Shown here: in pieces, positions 11,520 through 25,103 of the stretch
Position numbering within the stretch: the first letter of the stretch is position 1
Layout: each line of letters opens with the position of its first letter
The notes under the pieces: model-generated
What the model was told of the DNA's origin: nothing
The model's input: the letters and a program-made list of their open reading frames with translations, nothing else
Databases searched by the model: none
Position numbers and translations under genes: made by a program
Assembly (NCBI RefSeq): GCF_963678635.1
Contig: NC_087068.1
Span: forward strand, 5,353,079 to 5,417,078
DNA from: Symsagittifera roscoffensis
Taxonomy: Eukaryota; Xenacoelomorpha; Acoela; Convolutidae
Length of the DNA stretch: 64,000 nt
Direction of reading: 5' to 3'

Positions 11520-11603
11520 AAACCATCCCTGAAAAACTTAAATTGGGACAAAGTTGTTAACCAGAAGCTATCTTGTTTAGACAAGTCGAGTAATCTCCTG
11601 GAG

Positions 11604-12398
11604 GTGGATCTGACGCTAGATTGGGAGAAAAGGAGCGACCTAGTATACGCACCGGAGCAGAGAAAAACCCCAAGGATTTTGGACGATGAAGAGATAAACG
11701 AAACGGACCAAAAGGTCACGGAGGTAGCAGATAGAGTACCAAAGCCACCAGGATGGCTGAAATGGAAAAAGACTAGCACCACAACAATCTATCAAAAATC
11801 AGGGAAAACAGACCCAAAGGATCCGAGAAGGTATAAACGTTTACCATTGAAAATTGAAAAACCATACGGTGAAAATGGAAAGAGGGTCGTTATTAAGGCA
11901 AAGTGGTGTTTCTTTTAGATCGGCGGCTGAAGAAAGCCAAATCACAGATATGTACGTCGCGTGCGCCCAGGGTCCTAGCAAGTACCTAAAGAGCACCCCG
12001 GGTCCAAGTGAGCCCGCAAAGAGCACCCCGGGTCCAAGTGAGCCAGTCAAGAGAACCCGGGTCCTATTGAACCCACGAAACTTAAAAGAAAGGCTGAGAA
12101 GGAACAAATCGCGATGGGAAAGGCGAAAAAATCAGTGAAACAGCGGATAGTGGAATATAGCGAGGACGAGAGCGAGGAGGACGAAGACAGCGATTGGACA
12201 GTGGAAGCGGACGAGGCGGCAAAGACTGCGGCGAGCGGGGGAGCAATTGAACCGTCGGAAACGGAAAAGGAGCGAACGCCGAAAACCGTCGGTGAAAATC
12301 GCAAGCAAAGCGCGGCGGGGACAAGAAAATCAACGCGCCAGCGACGAGGCGTTGATAAAATGGGGGGTGTCATGATTCATCGCATACAAGACAAGTAA
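11604..12398 (+). pseudogene. charged C-terminal tail downstream of integrase, copy 2
   Basis: Three overlapping frames (11604-11918, 11854-12138, 12114-12398) read as one lysine-, glutamate- and proline-rich tail ending RQRRGVDKMGGVM. Between about 11986 and 12046 a unit encoding KSTPGPSEP is tandemly repeated. An acidic run (EDESEEDEDSD) lies near 12160-12200. No chromodomain or envelope feature was seen. It is most likely the C-terminal extension of Pol, now frameshifted. Confidence 0.55.
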
Positions 12399-12555
12399 CA
12401 TGACATAGAGCGAGGAAAAACCTTAAAGAGAGGTTTGGCAAGTCTGCCTGAAAACTCAAGTTAAACTGAAACTGTTTGTAACATGAAAGTAAAACAATAG
12501 AAAATACGAGTTGATAAATTTTATACAATTTAAAATTTATTTGTTGTTGCCCGAA

Positions 12556-12765
12556 TGAGATAGGGACCAGTTTAAGTTTATGTAAGTGCTATAAATTGTT
12601 TTCTTTCTGTCTGGAGACCTGCTGTCGTGACCTTGCGATTTTCAACGTCCGATCTGATCTGAAATAAAACAGCGCAGTAAGATTTCGATTTAATGCCTAA
12701 CAGTTGCTACAATTCAAGTTTACAACTATTCTTTTTCTTTTCATTAACATTTGCACACTTCAACA
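12556..12765 (+). repeat. 3' LTR of copy 2
   Basis: The direct repeat of 6740-6949, same length, five substitutions. It is preceded by an AT-rich segment ending gttgttgcccgaa, which is not a polypurine tract. Confidence 0.92.
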
Positions 12766-15700
12766 ATCACAATCACCAAACGAGAATTATTAAGCCAGCT
12801 GTTCTACAAATCCCAACCAATATTTTGCTTCACTCAAAGTGCCACATTTCAGCCTGAGTTGGACTCTGAGTCGGATATTTTTGCCGCTTACGTGTTGCGA
12901 TAACGCAACAAATCATTTGTTAATAAACCTGATTTGGTTTAATTAACTAATCTCGAATGTTATATTTCTCAAAACCTTACAAAAGACAATCAAATGGCAA
13001 TATTTTTTGCGTTCAAGGCATTAGTTTTTTTCTTAGATTTGGATAAAACCTCTGCAAAAAACTGCTAGCTAAAAGTAGTCTGATGAAAAAACAAACAACC
13101 CGAACACAATTTAACGCAAGTAAAAAATGCCTTCTTTTTTGGAAGTTTTATACCAAATACTTTTTTGTTCGACAATTGAGGGTGGGGAAGAAATCTGTCT
13201 TTGGGTTGGTTTTAGTTTAACCAAAGTTTCTGTCAAACTTTTTTTCCATTCAAAGTTACGAACAATAATTAAGCGTTGGAAGGAGTTAAGTGATACGCCA
13301 TAAAAGTCGTGACTCGAATGCCATTGGAAATTTTTTTAAAAAAAATTAGAGTGTTAAGAAAAACAGGTTAAATTTTATAAAACTTTGAGCAGAAAATGAG
13401 CGAGCAGGCTTAGTGTAAAAAGTTTGCAACAAAATGTTTATTTTAGCCCTGAAGTATTATTTTACTCAGGTAAAACTCTTTATTTATAAATTTTTAGCAC
13501 CTTAGGTAGACTACTTAAAAGCTGGAACATAAACTTATAAAAAACATGAAATAAGAAACTTTAAAAAAACAATTTGTGCAGAAAAATGGAAAAAATTTTC
13601 CTTTTTTGTTTTTCTTGTCATGTCTAAGAAATTAATTGTCTAATTTGCTCAACTTACTTTGACTATCAAATATACTCAAAGTTTGTGCAGATCTTCTCAT
13701 CACACCACGCATAAACAACACGCGAATTTAAAGAAACCTTTTTTCGTAGTTTTTCTAATGAATTGGTTGGAACCTTCTGTGCTAGATAGACAACAACCGG
13801 TTATTGTTGTTTGAAGCGAAAATTGATAATCGACGGTACACACTTATTCACAAGTCGTTTTCAAGAAATTCTTCAGGAAAAAGACAACAGTAGACTTTTT
13901 TGAATTTTTCAGATAAATTTAATTACCAAAGAAGCGCTAAATGTAGCGTTGTATATTATTTTTTTTGTTATTGCAACACTTTTCAAATGTAACACCTACT
14001 CGCTTGCTTTACTAATTAAAAAACAGGTTAAAAAGCAATCTTTATAACCAGTTGATCTCAATTTTTCTGATGCTATTCAAATCACGATTCAAAGGGCTTT
14101 AATTTGATATATCATGCAACTCATTTTAATAACAGTTTGAACCAATTGGTTTTTCGTGGCAAAAGTAACAGAAAATCAAACTAAAATACAGTCGAAAACA
14201 AAGTTTGTTCCCCCTTTCAGTAGGCAAAACAACTTTTTTTTCGCAATAATAACTGCTGTTGGAACATTTCTAATTATGTCTTAAATTAGTTTCAGCAAGA
14301 TAAAAACGGCTGTAAGTAGGCGGGTAGGCAACAGAAATTTATTTCAAATAATGATAGACTAAAAGTGATTTTTTTAGGGAAAAAAACGGAAACGTAGTTA
14401 AATTTTACTTCATTTTTTTAGTAAGATTTGGAAAATTTGATCCTTGTTTTCTGAGATTTTAATTACGTGGAACTTTTGCGGAATAAAATTGAAGCTAGCT
14501 AAACTTCAAAAACAGATTGATTTAAATATTCATTCGATTCGAGGAGCAATTAAAAACAATTTAAAATGGTTTAGAACCACCAGAAAAAATCTTTGTCAAG
14601 ACTGGTACTTCAAATTTCAAAGAAAATCTAATTTTGCAAAGAATTTAAAAAATTGGTTAAAAAAATCAGAAAGAAGATTAAATATGTCAAAAATAACGAT
14701 CGGCGAGCAATTTTTTTTCTTTTTTTCCCGCTGCTTCTTTGAATTGCGCCCTTATTTTAGTCATTCAACTTCCGCGTGCTAAATTAAGACCAGATATTTA
14801 AGAAATTACCATTCAATTTGATTATTTTTGAAAACGACGAGAAGATTTCAGACCAATTAAAACTACAAATGGCTACGTCAGGTAGCAAATCAAAAGACAC
14901 ATTCAAAAATGGATTTTGTTTTTGAACATCAAAACGCCTCAATTTTGTTACAGAGCGGTGGATATTAATGGGCTAATTTTTGTTCTTTTCGGTTTTATGC
15001 GATATATTTGTTTCAAAGGTTGATGCCGATTGGGTTTAAAAGAAAATCAAACTAGATCTTACTCACATTATTTCTGAAGTTATTTTTTATCTTGATCAAG
15101 CTGGCATTTTTGGGTCACAATTAGAGCTAAAAATTGTTGATAATCAGTCGCGATTCAACAAAAATTTCACGCAGATAAAACCAAATTATCTTCAACAAAA
15201 GAAAGCTTAAAAAAGGTTGACTAAATAATTCGGCTTGAAAAATTTAGTGCTTATTAGATTTTTCGAGGAAAACGAAAACTCTTCTTTCGAGGTAAACAAA
15301 ATACAAACAAAATACAAAATACAAACAAAATAGCATTTTCATTTTGACACAGAGCCAAGTAATTCTTTTTCAAACGTTTGATGAGACCAAAAAAGCATAA
15401 TGGTTTAATGCAAAGATAAATTTATCAAAAAACACTTTAACTTAAGCTAAGAAATTGTATAAATTACAAAACTTTTATCGATGTTGGGAAAAAATCATCA
15501 TGTTTTCTTTAGCAAACGTTTTTTTATCAATCCCAGGGGCAGTGGTACAAGAAGTTCGATTTTTTTCGACTGCTTTATAGTTTTTCCATAACAATTTACT
15601 GCCGAACTGAGAAACTGAGAATATCAACACAGAAAAGTTTTTACGCGGTCTACGTGGTTCAGACATAGCGAGGAGTATTAAACAGACTTTTATCAACACA

Positions 15701-16375
15701 CACATCAGTTTGCATTGATCATAAACACAATTTTTTTTTACTAAAGTTTTTTAAAATGTTGCGAAAGAAGCTATTCTAATATTTTTTCTTCTAGTTCAAC
15801 TTGGATGCATTCCGATGAAAAGTCACTTGGTTCAACTAGAGGCACAGCTGAAGCTGGAAGCACCAGCTATTCAGTTTTTTTATTTTGTTTTACTGATGCG
15901 GGATGAAACAGGTAACTTTAAAATTTGTAAAATTAGGCTTCACTCAAAACCTTAGTTGTTGCCCTAATAAAATATGAGTGAAAACTTTTTTTGATTTTGG
16001 AATCTTCTCAGAGACAATTTGTTTTTAGTTTTTCCGGGCGTAGCTTCTTATGCACGGATTATACCACAATCTGTTGCCTCAATTAAAATTTTCATCTCAG
16101 ATTGAGTTGTTTTCGAGAAGAGTCAAAATGTTTGAAAAACGGACAAAAAATCAAAACAAGGACGTGGGCGATTACACAGGGGAGTTTTGCTTCTCCCTTT
16201 CTGTTCAGTGATCCCAAAATCTCAGATTTGGGATGGTAGTTTTCGAGACAAATCAGAAAACTGCAAAAAACGGTCGAAAAATCTCGTCGAAAATGTGAGC
16301 GGAGCCTTTCATGCAGAGGAACTTCAAACATGCTGTTCTATCAATTGAACTAAATAACTATGGTGCAATTTTTTC
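12766..16375. other. gene-poor AT-rich DNA
   Basis: No credible exon or RNA gene. An R3 repeat fragment is at 14045-14225 (caaatcacgattcaaaggg then atatatcatg...). A short tandem atacaaacaaa repeat is at about 15299-15335. The open frames in this stretch are A- and T-run artefacts with Lys/Phe/Asn-rich translations. Confidence 0.6.
14045..14225 (+). repeat. R3 dispersed repeat fragment
   Basis: The ordered blocks gttgatctcaatttttc, tcacgattcaaagggcttt, tgatatatcat and cgaaaacaaagttt match the copies at window start, 33275-33900 and 36715-37260. Non-coding. Confidence 0.45.
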
Positions 16376-17069
16376 TTCGAAATTATCAACCAAATTTTTA
16401 CCCCAAATTGGGTCGTTTTGGGTTCTTTAAATTAATCAAGAATTACGTTGAAACTACTTTCTTAATAGATGAGAAATATATATCACAAGAAGCCATACAC
16501 AGCCCAACCATGTTCTAGAAAGGTTGAGTTTGAAAAAAAAAGCGAAAATTGTTTAACGTTTGCCTTTTAGCAACGATTTTGGGTTTTATTTAGAAAAAAA
16601 GCATTTCTTGACTATCAAGCAAAAAAATTTTCTCTTACACATTATTTTTGGGATATGTTTTATCTAGACTTTTGTTGGACTGTGTAAGGGGCTTATTGTG
16701 ATTACGCTGAAACTACTTTGTGAATTGATGAGACATGTATATCACAAGAAGCCTCTTACACAGTTCAACAAAGTTCTAGAAAAATAAATGTCCAAAAACA
16801 TGTGTAAGCGAAAATGTTTTTGTTTGATAGTCAAGAAATGCAATTTTTACTAAATAAACCCAAAAACTTTGCTAAAAAAACAAACTTCAAACAGTGTGTG
16901 CAAATTTTTGGAGAATAAACTTTCTAGAACTTTGTAGGGCTGTGTAAGAGGCTTCTTGTGATATATACTTCTCATCAATTAACAAAGTAGTTTCAACGTA
17001 ATTCTTGATTAAATAAAAAAACCAAAATTACCCACTTTTGAGGTAAAGTTGTGGTTGAGAATTTTGGAG
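16376..17069. mobile_element. 0.7-kb palindromic (fold-back) element
   Basis: Two arms of about 330 bp (16376-16702 and 16742-17069) are inverse copies of each other around a loop of about 39 nt. Paired blocks include gaattacgttgaaactactt with its complement near 17000, atcacaagaagcc with ggcttcttgtgat, and cttgactatcaagcaaaaa with tttgatagtcaag. Each arm also carries sub-blocks in both directions. There is no ORF. It fits a fold-back MITE; no target duplication was resolved. Confidence 0.75.
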
Positions 17070-20000
17070 AAAAAATTAAACTCCCGTGAAATTCTAAACA
17101 ACTTTTGTTCGCTTCTGTATTGTCCAATTCAGTTTTTTTTGTTTTCTTTTCTGGATAATTTAAATAAGCACTGTATTTTTGTGCTTCGACTGGAGATGAT
17201 AGGAAACCAGTGGTTTTCAACGGTACTTCTACTTTTTGGAGGTAACCATCGGAAAAGCAAATAGGTTTTGGACAATTTTGGACTTTTTACTCCAACCCCC
17301 AGCCCTTCTAACAAACAGAACGACAAAACAACACGATATGGGCTGATCTTCACATGCCACGCAAAACGCTATCAGGGAAGTAGAAGAAATACTAAGCAAA
17401 TGATATCTGGCAATTAAAACTGTTTTACATCAGTGAAAGGAAGTCGCTCGACACCACGACAACGACGACAACAACGCAGTCACCTTCTTAACCAACAACG
17501 AAATCAATCAGAAAATCAACCCGGGTTATTTTGGAGGTTTTTGGTCTCATTAGATCTTCGAAAGATTCAATTTACGCTTTAATCAGGAGCCATCAAGCTT
17601 TGACTGATTATGCTTTCGTAAACGTTTTTTTTTAAAGGTTTCCCGCCCAATAACAACTGTATCTCCTCCAGGGAAGATAAAAATCCGTAAAAGTACATTT
17701 CAGAACGCCTTCGCCCAGTAAACATAAACATTTCGATGAGATAATCAAATTTTTGATAGAAGCTTTTAATGCAAAACCTAAAAACCGGAAAATATTTAAT
17801 TTAGATGTTCTTCGCAAAACATACTGATACATCTAGACTTGATATATATAACCTAGATATATATAACCCTCGAAAAACATTAGGAAAGAAACTTTAAGAC
17901 TCATGCAGAAATGATTTTTAAGAGCAACTACTCATTAGTCTCCTTATGTTATTGGTCAAGAAAATTTTTGAAGACTTCTACAGTATTATGAGCAATAGGC
18001 ATCACGGGCTTGACTTTTCTCCCGAAAAAAAACATTTTCTCAAATTCCATTTGCGCATCAGTACACCTCTTTGCAAGAAAAATTTGAAAAGTTGCCATCA
18101 GCCATATGCATATAACCCCCTCCCGCAAAAAAAGCCTTAGCTTAACCAATTTAAATTTTTAGAAGTTGTTTTTGAGAAAAAATTGTCCGTGCTTTATGTA
18201 TCAGGCTGTTACAGCGAGCTTAATTTTTCAAATAATATCAAAAGCTGATGAAAAGTCAAACCAAGAAAGGTGGCTTACGACAACCAAATATTTGAAATTA
18301 CCAAAAAGAACCCATCTGTTTTTGATTTCAGTGTGATACTGCATTTTTTAACTTTCATTCAAAAAAATATACTCAAAAAATATTTTTGTGGTGAGATTAT
18401 GCATTTTTTAAATTTAATTTAAAAATAAAATATTCACAAAAACATCTTTTTGCATAAATTGATATTTTACTGGCTTCACACTATGAGTCTACTTATCTTG
18501 AGTTCTTGTACTGTATTTTTTATTAGTGCAAACCAACTTTCTGTCATCCGCAAAAGACAAATGTTTTTCGCTTTTGAATTTCTAGGAAAGTAATTTATGT
18601 AGAAAATCCATATGTCAAAAAACGTTTATCAAAAATCAGTAGAGAAATATGTGAATAAAAAAGGCTTCGAATATATTGAAAATGTTCCTCTTAAATTAAA
18701 AAAATTAATTGAAAGTCAATTGAAACTAGACTGCTCGTATTAAGGCGAAACTCTAACTGATTCGAGTGCCGTTTTGTGTACTTGAACTAGTTTTTGCGAG
18801 TTATCCAAGTACAAAAACAAATATTGAGTTGTGATTGCTCTTATCATTAACTACGGCTCATTTTTGATGATTTTTGTTGAAAAACATCCCGTGTTAGGAA
18901 AATTTCCCTGCTTCAAAATCAGCGGTTCAATTTTGCTGTAATTTTGCATTGCGTCTTCATTTTCAGTCTTTTTGCATATTTGTTAAGTTGGATTTAATTG
19001 CATTCTCCATATTATCAAAGAGTGCGAAAATGCCTCAGCTACATTTCATCAGATATTTTAAGAAGATACTAGAGACTGAATTGAACACTCATCGTCTGTT
19101 CCAATTTGAGTCTGCTTGAAATAATTTGAATATTATTATCAAAGAAGTACCTGCGATAGTCATCCAATTCTTTCCTTTCGGAAACCTTAGCTATTTTTCT
19201 ACCCCATATTGTCTGCTTCTCTGCCTCAAACACTTTTTTGACAGCTTTTTCGCTTCACAGGAGGTTCCACTTCTTTAACTGTCCGACAGAATCCGGCAGC
19301 GCTTGAAAGTTTTCTCAGGTAACATTGGTGCCAAATTCTTTTAGTATCAAAGGAAATCAATTAGTTTTGTTGAGTTTTATATGCAATCGGTTATCGCAAA
19401 GTTTCCCTGTGAGCGCCAATGAGGATTTTTCATTGTTTCAAGAAGTTTTAGATGATAATCGAATTGATCATCTTGAAAAAACTAGCCTATGAAATGACAA
19501 TAAATTTTTTTTCGAATTTTGAGTAGCAGTGGGTAATAAAAGAAAAAAAAGAAAAAAACATTTCGTTTTCACCATAAAAAAACGGTTCTTATAATGCACT
19601 TTCTTTTTTTGCAAAACAAAAAACAACCATTAGAAAATTCTTCAAAAATACTCAATATTTTCTCGTTATCACAAGAAAACCTTTTTTGGCCTAAAAATGT
19701 GACTGTCAGCATACATTTTTTCATATCATCAACCACTTATCATCAAAAAATAGTTGTAGATACTAGATAGTCTCTTCCCGTTTAATTGTCATCTGATTAA
19801 GTTGAGTTCATTTTGTATGCCGTCTTCTTTGTCTTTTTCTGGTACTACAATTCAAAATTGTTCCGTTGACTCTTCTTTAGTTTCTGGCAAACGATTTCCT
19901 CTGATACAGCATTTTTCCTTTTCGATTCAAGTATCAATTAGGGAACTCTATTATATAGGTTAACTTCTGTCAATCTTCTAAATGACCGACAACATCTATT

Positions 20001-23000
20001 TGGCTTAGTTTGAAGCAACTTTTTCAATAAATTGTGTCTTTTTTCTACTTACTTTTCTCATTTGTTTTGTTTGCTGTTCAATACTCATTTCTGATGAACA
20101 ATTTGAACCAAATTTTCATAAATTCCGAAAAGCTCAGACTCGTTATTGTTTCTCTTTCAGTCGTAAACTCGTTCTTTATTTGTTAAATTTTTAAATTTTG
20201 GACCGAAAAACAATTTGCGATCGAGAAGACACTTCTGGCGAATAGTCAAAATAAGTTATGAAAAAATAGATACCTTCACAGTTTTAGGCGTTCTAATGCG
20301 TCAAATAATGGCAAAACAGGCAGTCTTTGGCTGAGGACATAGTTGGCAAACTGTGAATGTAAAATAGAAAGTGACAGGAACCTGACATAGATCCAAGAGG
20401 TACAAAGTAATCTGTTTTTTTTTGAGCTCACTAGCTAGCTTTAAAAAAAGCTGGAAATACTTTTGCTTGTACAATGGTTGATAACTTTTGTCAGCAGGGT
20501 TTTGGTAACGGTTGATTTTTGTTTGATAAGACATGAAGATTCTTTTATGATCTTGCAAAAAAACATACTACAAAAATTTTCTCAAAAAATTACACTGGGA
20601 GCCAGGAAAAAAACATGGAATTCCAATTCGATTACAGTCACAAAAAGTTCTGAATTTAAGTTCGGACAAAAAATTTAAGTTGAGCATGTTTTTAAAATAT
20701 TTTTTATATGCTCATTTTTCCGCTTTTGTAATGTAACAAGATTTAGGTTCTGGTTATAGTTCATGCATTTCGAATTAAGATTTCCAAAAAAAAATAATTT
20801 TCTGATTTTTTTTTGGAATAGTTCATTTATTTATGCAATTCTAGTGTTTAAAATCTAATTTTTTGTTATTTACGTCAAAAAAATTATCAATATGGTCAAT
20901 TAGCTTGAGATATTGGTATGCTCTGTTCACATGAATAAGATAAGCAATTATGTTCAAATGTTATGCGGTTATAGTTTTTTTTTCTATTTTATTGATTGTT
21001 TCAAGTATTTGAGCGCTACCAGTTTACTTCCTGCACATGCGATGTAATTTGTTTTTGCATGGAAAACTGTTTTTTTTTCTCACAAAAAAATCATATTATT
21101 AAACATCCTGCTTGATAAGGGTTATATTTAAAGGAAGCTATCTTGCAAGATCCTGCAAGAACCTTGCAAGATCTTTTAAAGAGATACATCGTTTATAAAA
21201 AAAAATTTGCAAAATTGCGAAAGGCTGATTAATTGTTAACATGACAAAAATTGACAGCAAATTTTTGTAATTGATTTTAGGCGCATTGTCATAGTCAAAA
21301 TTTTTCTTCAGGAGTATATCAAAAATATAATTGTTGCAAGGACTGATAAATTATGAGTCTCAACCATCGATTCTTTTCGCGCTCGTCCAATCTAACTGTG
21401 AAGTAGCCAAACTATTAACCACTTCAAAACTAAACTTCAAAAACTGACGAGATTCATTTCCTGTATTAGTAGTTCGACTTGCGATCTCCTTAGACATTGT
21501 TATTGCATCTGAAATTTATCTTCGTTTTAGCAAAGTGTTCTCTGTCTTTTTTATGATTTTTTTTAAAAAATGGTTTGGTTTTTCCAAAAACAATTCGAAA
21601 AAATGTTCAATATTACACAATGCTCCGGAAATTAGACATTTTCGAAACTCGTACTAGATCGGAACTGACAGCTGCTTTTTTCGATAAAACGTTTATTTTA
21701 GGATTCCTTAAAAGCTATGACACCTCTTTTTTGTTTTATTCCTTTTGATAAATAACAAAAATTTTAAAAGAAATTTCCTAACTGTTGTCATCTTTTCTCC
21801 GAAAATCTCATTATGCTTTTTTTTCTGAATTTTATTGATTTAAAGATTTAAGGTTAGAATTTAAAGATCTAAGGGAAACCGTGAATGTCTGATTTAAGGA
21901 ATCAGCTTAAAGTCTGAAATTAATAAGCAAAGCTTAGCTTTGATAAGATGTTTATTGGAGTCGTTTAATGGTTAAAAATTGGTTAAAGATCCAAGAAAGG
22001 TCTCGACGATCTTGTGTTGCAATCAAATCAGTTAATTAAAACGAATTTTTTTAAGTGAAAAAAAAAACAATAACAGTAAAGACTCTCGAGATGATAGGAG
22101 TTATCAATTGTTTAACCTAACTAATCATTTTAAAGATTTTTATACTACTTTTTTCAAAAATATTTTTGAATTTTTTTAATTTAAATTATAGTTTAAAACA
22201 AAAATGTTCAAAAAATTACAGATTTAAAGTTATGAGGTACTTATAGTTTTATTTGTCTACAGGTTGTTTATGTGTAATAATATTTAATGGTAATAATAAG
22301 GATATACGGCTGAACAGATCAATTTTACGGCTCTATTTATGGCAGTTTATAAGCATGCTTACTACACAAATAGTATTGGAACTAATAATTGTCATGGTCT
22401 GCTTGTTTCGCTTTGCAATGCAGGTTTTTGGTTTTTTGTCTTTGTTACGACCTGGTTTCGTCTTTTTTATTTGCGCTATTTTCGGTTTGTCTTGGTTTTG
22501 TTTTCGCATTTTGCTAAATCTATATTTTTTCAAATTTCTATATTAGCATAGGTCTCCTCGAGACTCGTTTGGTCGCACCAGGTGAGTTTAGATCCAAGGT
22601 GGCTTTCTCATAAAGTAGTTTCGGATAGATTACATTGCCGGATAGGTTCATGCATTTTTTTAGTCTACCGATCCTAATCTTACTCTTATATTTTTAAGTC
22701 TCAATAGATCTAGTATACACTGGTACTCTAGCGAGGTCAGAGGAGAGGAATAGCAACTGATTTCTAGGTTTAAGTAATGGATCATGATTGGTTAGTTCTA
22801 AATAGTCTACAGTGATAATTTTCAAGGAACACAATTGGATATATAAAATACTTGTTGTGAACTTGTTCCACTATCTCAACATTAGCTTAAATGCGATTTT
22901 TTTTTCAATTCTTTCAAATTGACCAAAATGAGTTAAACGCTGAGTGTCAAAATTTTTTTGTAAATATTTGAAAAAACATTGTCGGCCGAAACTTCCTAAA

Positions 23001-24239
23001 CGCTTACTGACATGATTGAAACTGAGCCTTTCGCCAAAAAATCCAGAAGAAACTCATTTAATTGATCCAACTCTCAGACTGGCTTACAGTTTACGAAGAG
23101 TTTTTTAAGTATCATGTGTGATTAATCTGAGGTATGCAAAATTACGCATACAAAAAAAGGTTTATAAGATTACGATGTTATTAAGCCAAAAAATAATTTT
23201 GAAAAAGAATTTAATATCAAAAAAAGTAACCTCAATAAAGTATCTTTTTAATAGAAAGAAGTTCTAACAAAATAAAAATAAGAAAAAAAGAGTCAAAAAT
23301 ACCTTCCAGCGTGTTGTTCTAACTGGCTCTTTTACCTTACAAGAGAGTGTAAAAAAAATTCAAACAATGATCATTCTTATCCTCTTAGCAAACCCACTAA
23401 AACTTTAGTTTTATGATTGATATTTATTTCAACTGATTAGCTGCTATATATGTCTTTTCCTTTTCTCGGATTTTGCTAATACGGCTGCTTGTTTAACAGT
23501 ATTTTTTCATAAATTTCCCCATTTTTTATCATCTCGTCAATATTTAGAATCAGTACCGTCAGAAGCAGTTGACGTTGGTAGTGTGTTCAATTTCTCCAAC
23601 TTTTTTTTATTGAATTACGATTGGAAAAAATTGATTTAGCTTAAGAGTTTTTTTTCTTCTTCGCACTATCCATTTCTAAGTACGAGCCAAAACATTGTTT
23701 CATGTATCAGAGAGGAACCCAGAATCAAGTAAGGTTCCAGCATCAAGTAAAATCGGCATAACACATGGAACCATAAACATGCCACTAGACAAATGTTTTT
23801 TTTTTGATCGCGCATGGTATTTATCTTTGCTGTTGAAATGGCTTAGTATATCTATTTCCTACTGACCATAATGTTAAATTGATAATATAGATCATTCAAA
23901 AAAGTTTTTATGCATTTTTTAAATCAATTTTGATTAATATAAATAAACTATTGAGAAAAGTTCCATTTTTTGGTAGCTTCTCGTGTCCGTGAAAAATAAA
24001 ATTGGCTTGGAATATGATTCTACAAGTAAATGCGTGATCTGCAATTGCTTACTGAAGTGTGCAAAATAAAATCCAGACACATAAATTCATTGGTATAGTC
24101 AAAAGGATGGTTCTGCATGAATAACTAAACGTCTTGTTGTAACGTTCTTGATCCCTCGTTGACTTAATTTGCCACAATTTGTTTAGTGTTTTTTCTTTCT
24201 TTTCAATTATTTTTTAGTTTTTCAAGAATCAAGAAATGT
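17070..24239. other. long gene-free AT-rich stretch
   Basis: I see no supported gene. A simple gacaacgacgacaacaac tract occurs near 17456-17475, tatatataacctagatatat near 17840-17865, and cttgcaagatcctgcaag repeats near 21141-21180. Open frames at 17946, 20463 and 22253 have biased, unconserved-looking translations and overlap frames on the other strand. Confidence 0.55.
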
Positions 24240-24432
24240 CATTAAGAGGCCAAACTGTGCACTGGATAGGCGCACAAATTTGTGTCTGTATGGTCTTGGA
24301 TTCCAGAGACACGTTTTTAAACATGTTAAAACTTTGTCACAACGATCAAAGAAAATGAAAGAAGAACAAAGGGAGCGTTCTTGTTACGGAAAGCGCTTAC
24401 AATTTACAAATGCACAGTTTGGCCTCGTAATG
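24240..24432 (-). mobile_element. MITE copy B (inverted relative to A and C)
   Basis: Termini cattaagaggccaaactgtg and tgcacagtttggcctcgta are inverse of each other, and the interior is the reverse complement of the 43196-43397 copy (acacgtttttaaacatgtt, agggagcg.cttgtt). 193 bp, no transposase. Confidence 0.75.
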
Positions 24433-24605
24433 GCCAGTAGAGCGATTAGCTTGTTTTTTGTCTGGGGTCACTGTTAAGGGCCTCGGCCATTTGCGTAATA
24501 AGCACCAATAGACAGGACAGATAATGCACTATAATTAGCGTTCACTTTGAAAATAATTTTGTTTGCAATCTATTCCACTTCAGAATACAATAAGAGTGCT
24601 CATAT

Positions 24606-24990
24606 ATCAGGGCAAAGCCCTGAATGTTCCGACTGCACATAAGTCCAATTGAAAAGTTTTCTTTTTGGTTGAATAAATGACTAACTAATTGAGAAAAAAA
24701 GAAGAAATTTCTTCATTAACTTGTTTTCCATTTTATTCCCCCACACGCTATGTAAAGTACTGAGGGTGTGTTTAGCGTCTCGTATTGTAAAAATATGATT
24801 AAATTGCTGGCCTCAATTCAATAAGAAACGCATTAATATGCTTCTTACTCGTGTCAGAATTACGCAAAATATCGCACTTTAATTATCCCAAATTGGCCAA
24901 ACTAGCAGTATTCAAACGCTCGTAATTTTACAAAACTTGATCTCAAGTGAAATATCTTTTTAAATTTGAGCTTCGAATAACAATCTCTCC
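24606..24990 (-). repeat. R2 dispersed repeat, minus orientation
   Basis: It starts with the palindrome cagggcaaagccctg followed by aatgttccgactgc, then ccccacacgc, cccaaattggcc and gatctcaagtgaaatatc. These are the reverse complement, in order, of the blocks at 26700-27092. Non-coding, possibly a non-autonomous DNA element. Confidence 0.65.
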
Positions 24991-25103
24991 GAAGGACCAA
25001 AAAAATTTGCTCAGTTAAAACGCTCAGTTAACAAGTCGAAAATTGTTTGTATAAAAAAACCACACCAATCATAGATATTCGGCTCTTTCACCGAAAGTCG
25101 GAA

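Larger units (their letters stand above)
6740..12765 (+). mobile_element. full-length, inactive Ty3/gypsy-like LTR retrotransposon, copy 2
   Basis: The element is 6,026 bp with two 210-bp LTRs starting TGAGATAGGG and ending CTTCAACA, differing at five positions by eye. The four bases before the 5' LTR (atca, 6736-6739) equal the four after the 3' LTR (12766-12769), a target duplication of the length expected for Ty3/gypsy. Inside, the order is gag, protease, reverse transcriptase, RNase H, integrase, then a charged tail; RT before integrase is the Ty3/gypsy order. Numerous stops and frame breaks and a mutated RT active site make it defective. An oddity is that no purine-rich tract adjoins the 3' LTR. 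Confidence 0.9.

Noticed and set aside
22253-22600. Open frame with hydrophobic translation followed by a donor-like caccag|gtgagt near 22581
   Set aside because: Leu/Phe-rich composition is what AT-rich DNA gives in this frame, the opposite strand is open too, and there is no acceptor or homologue to support an exon.
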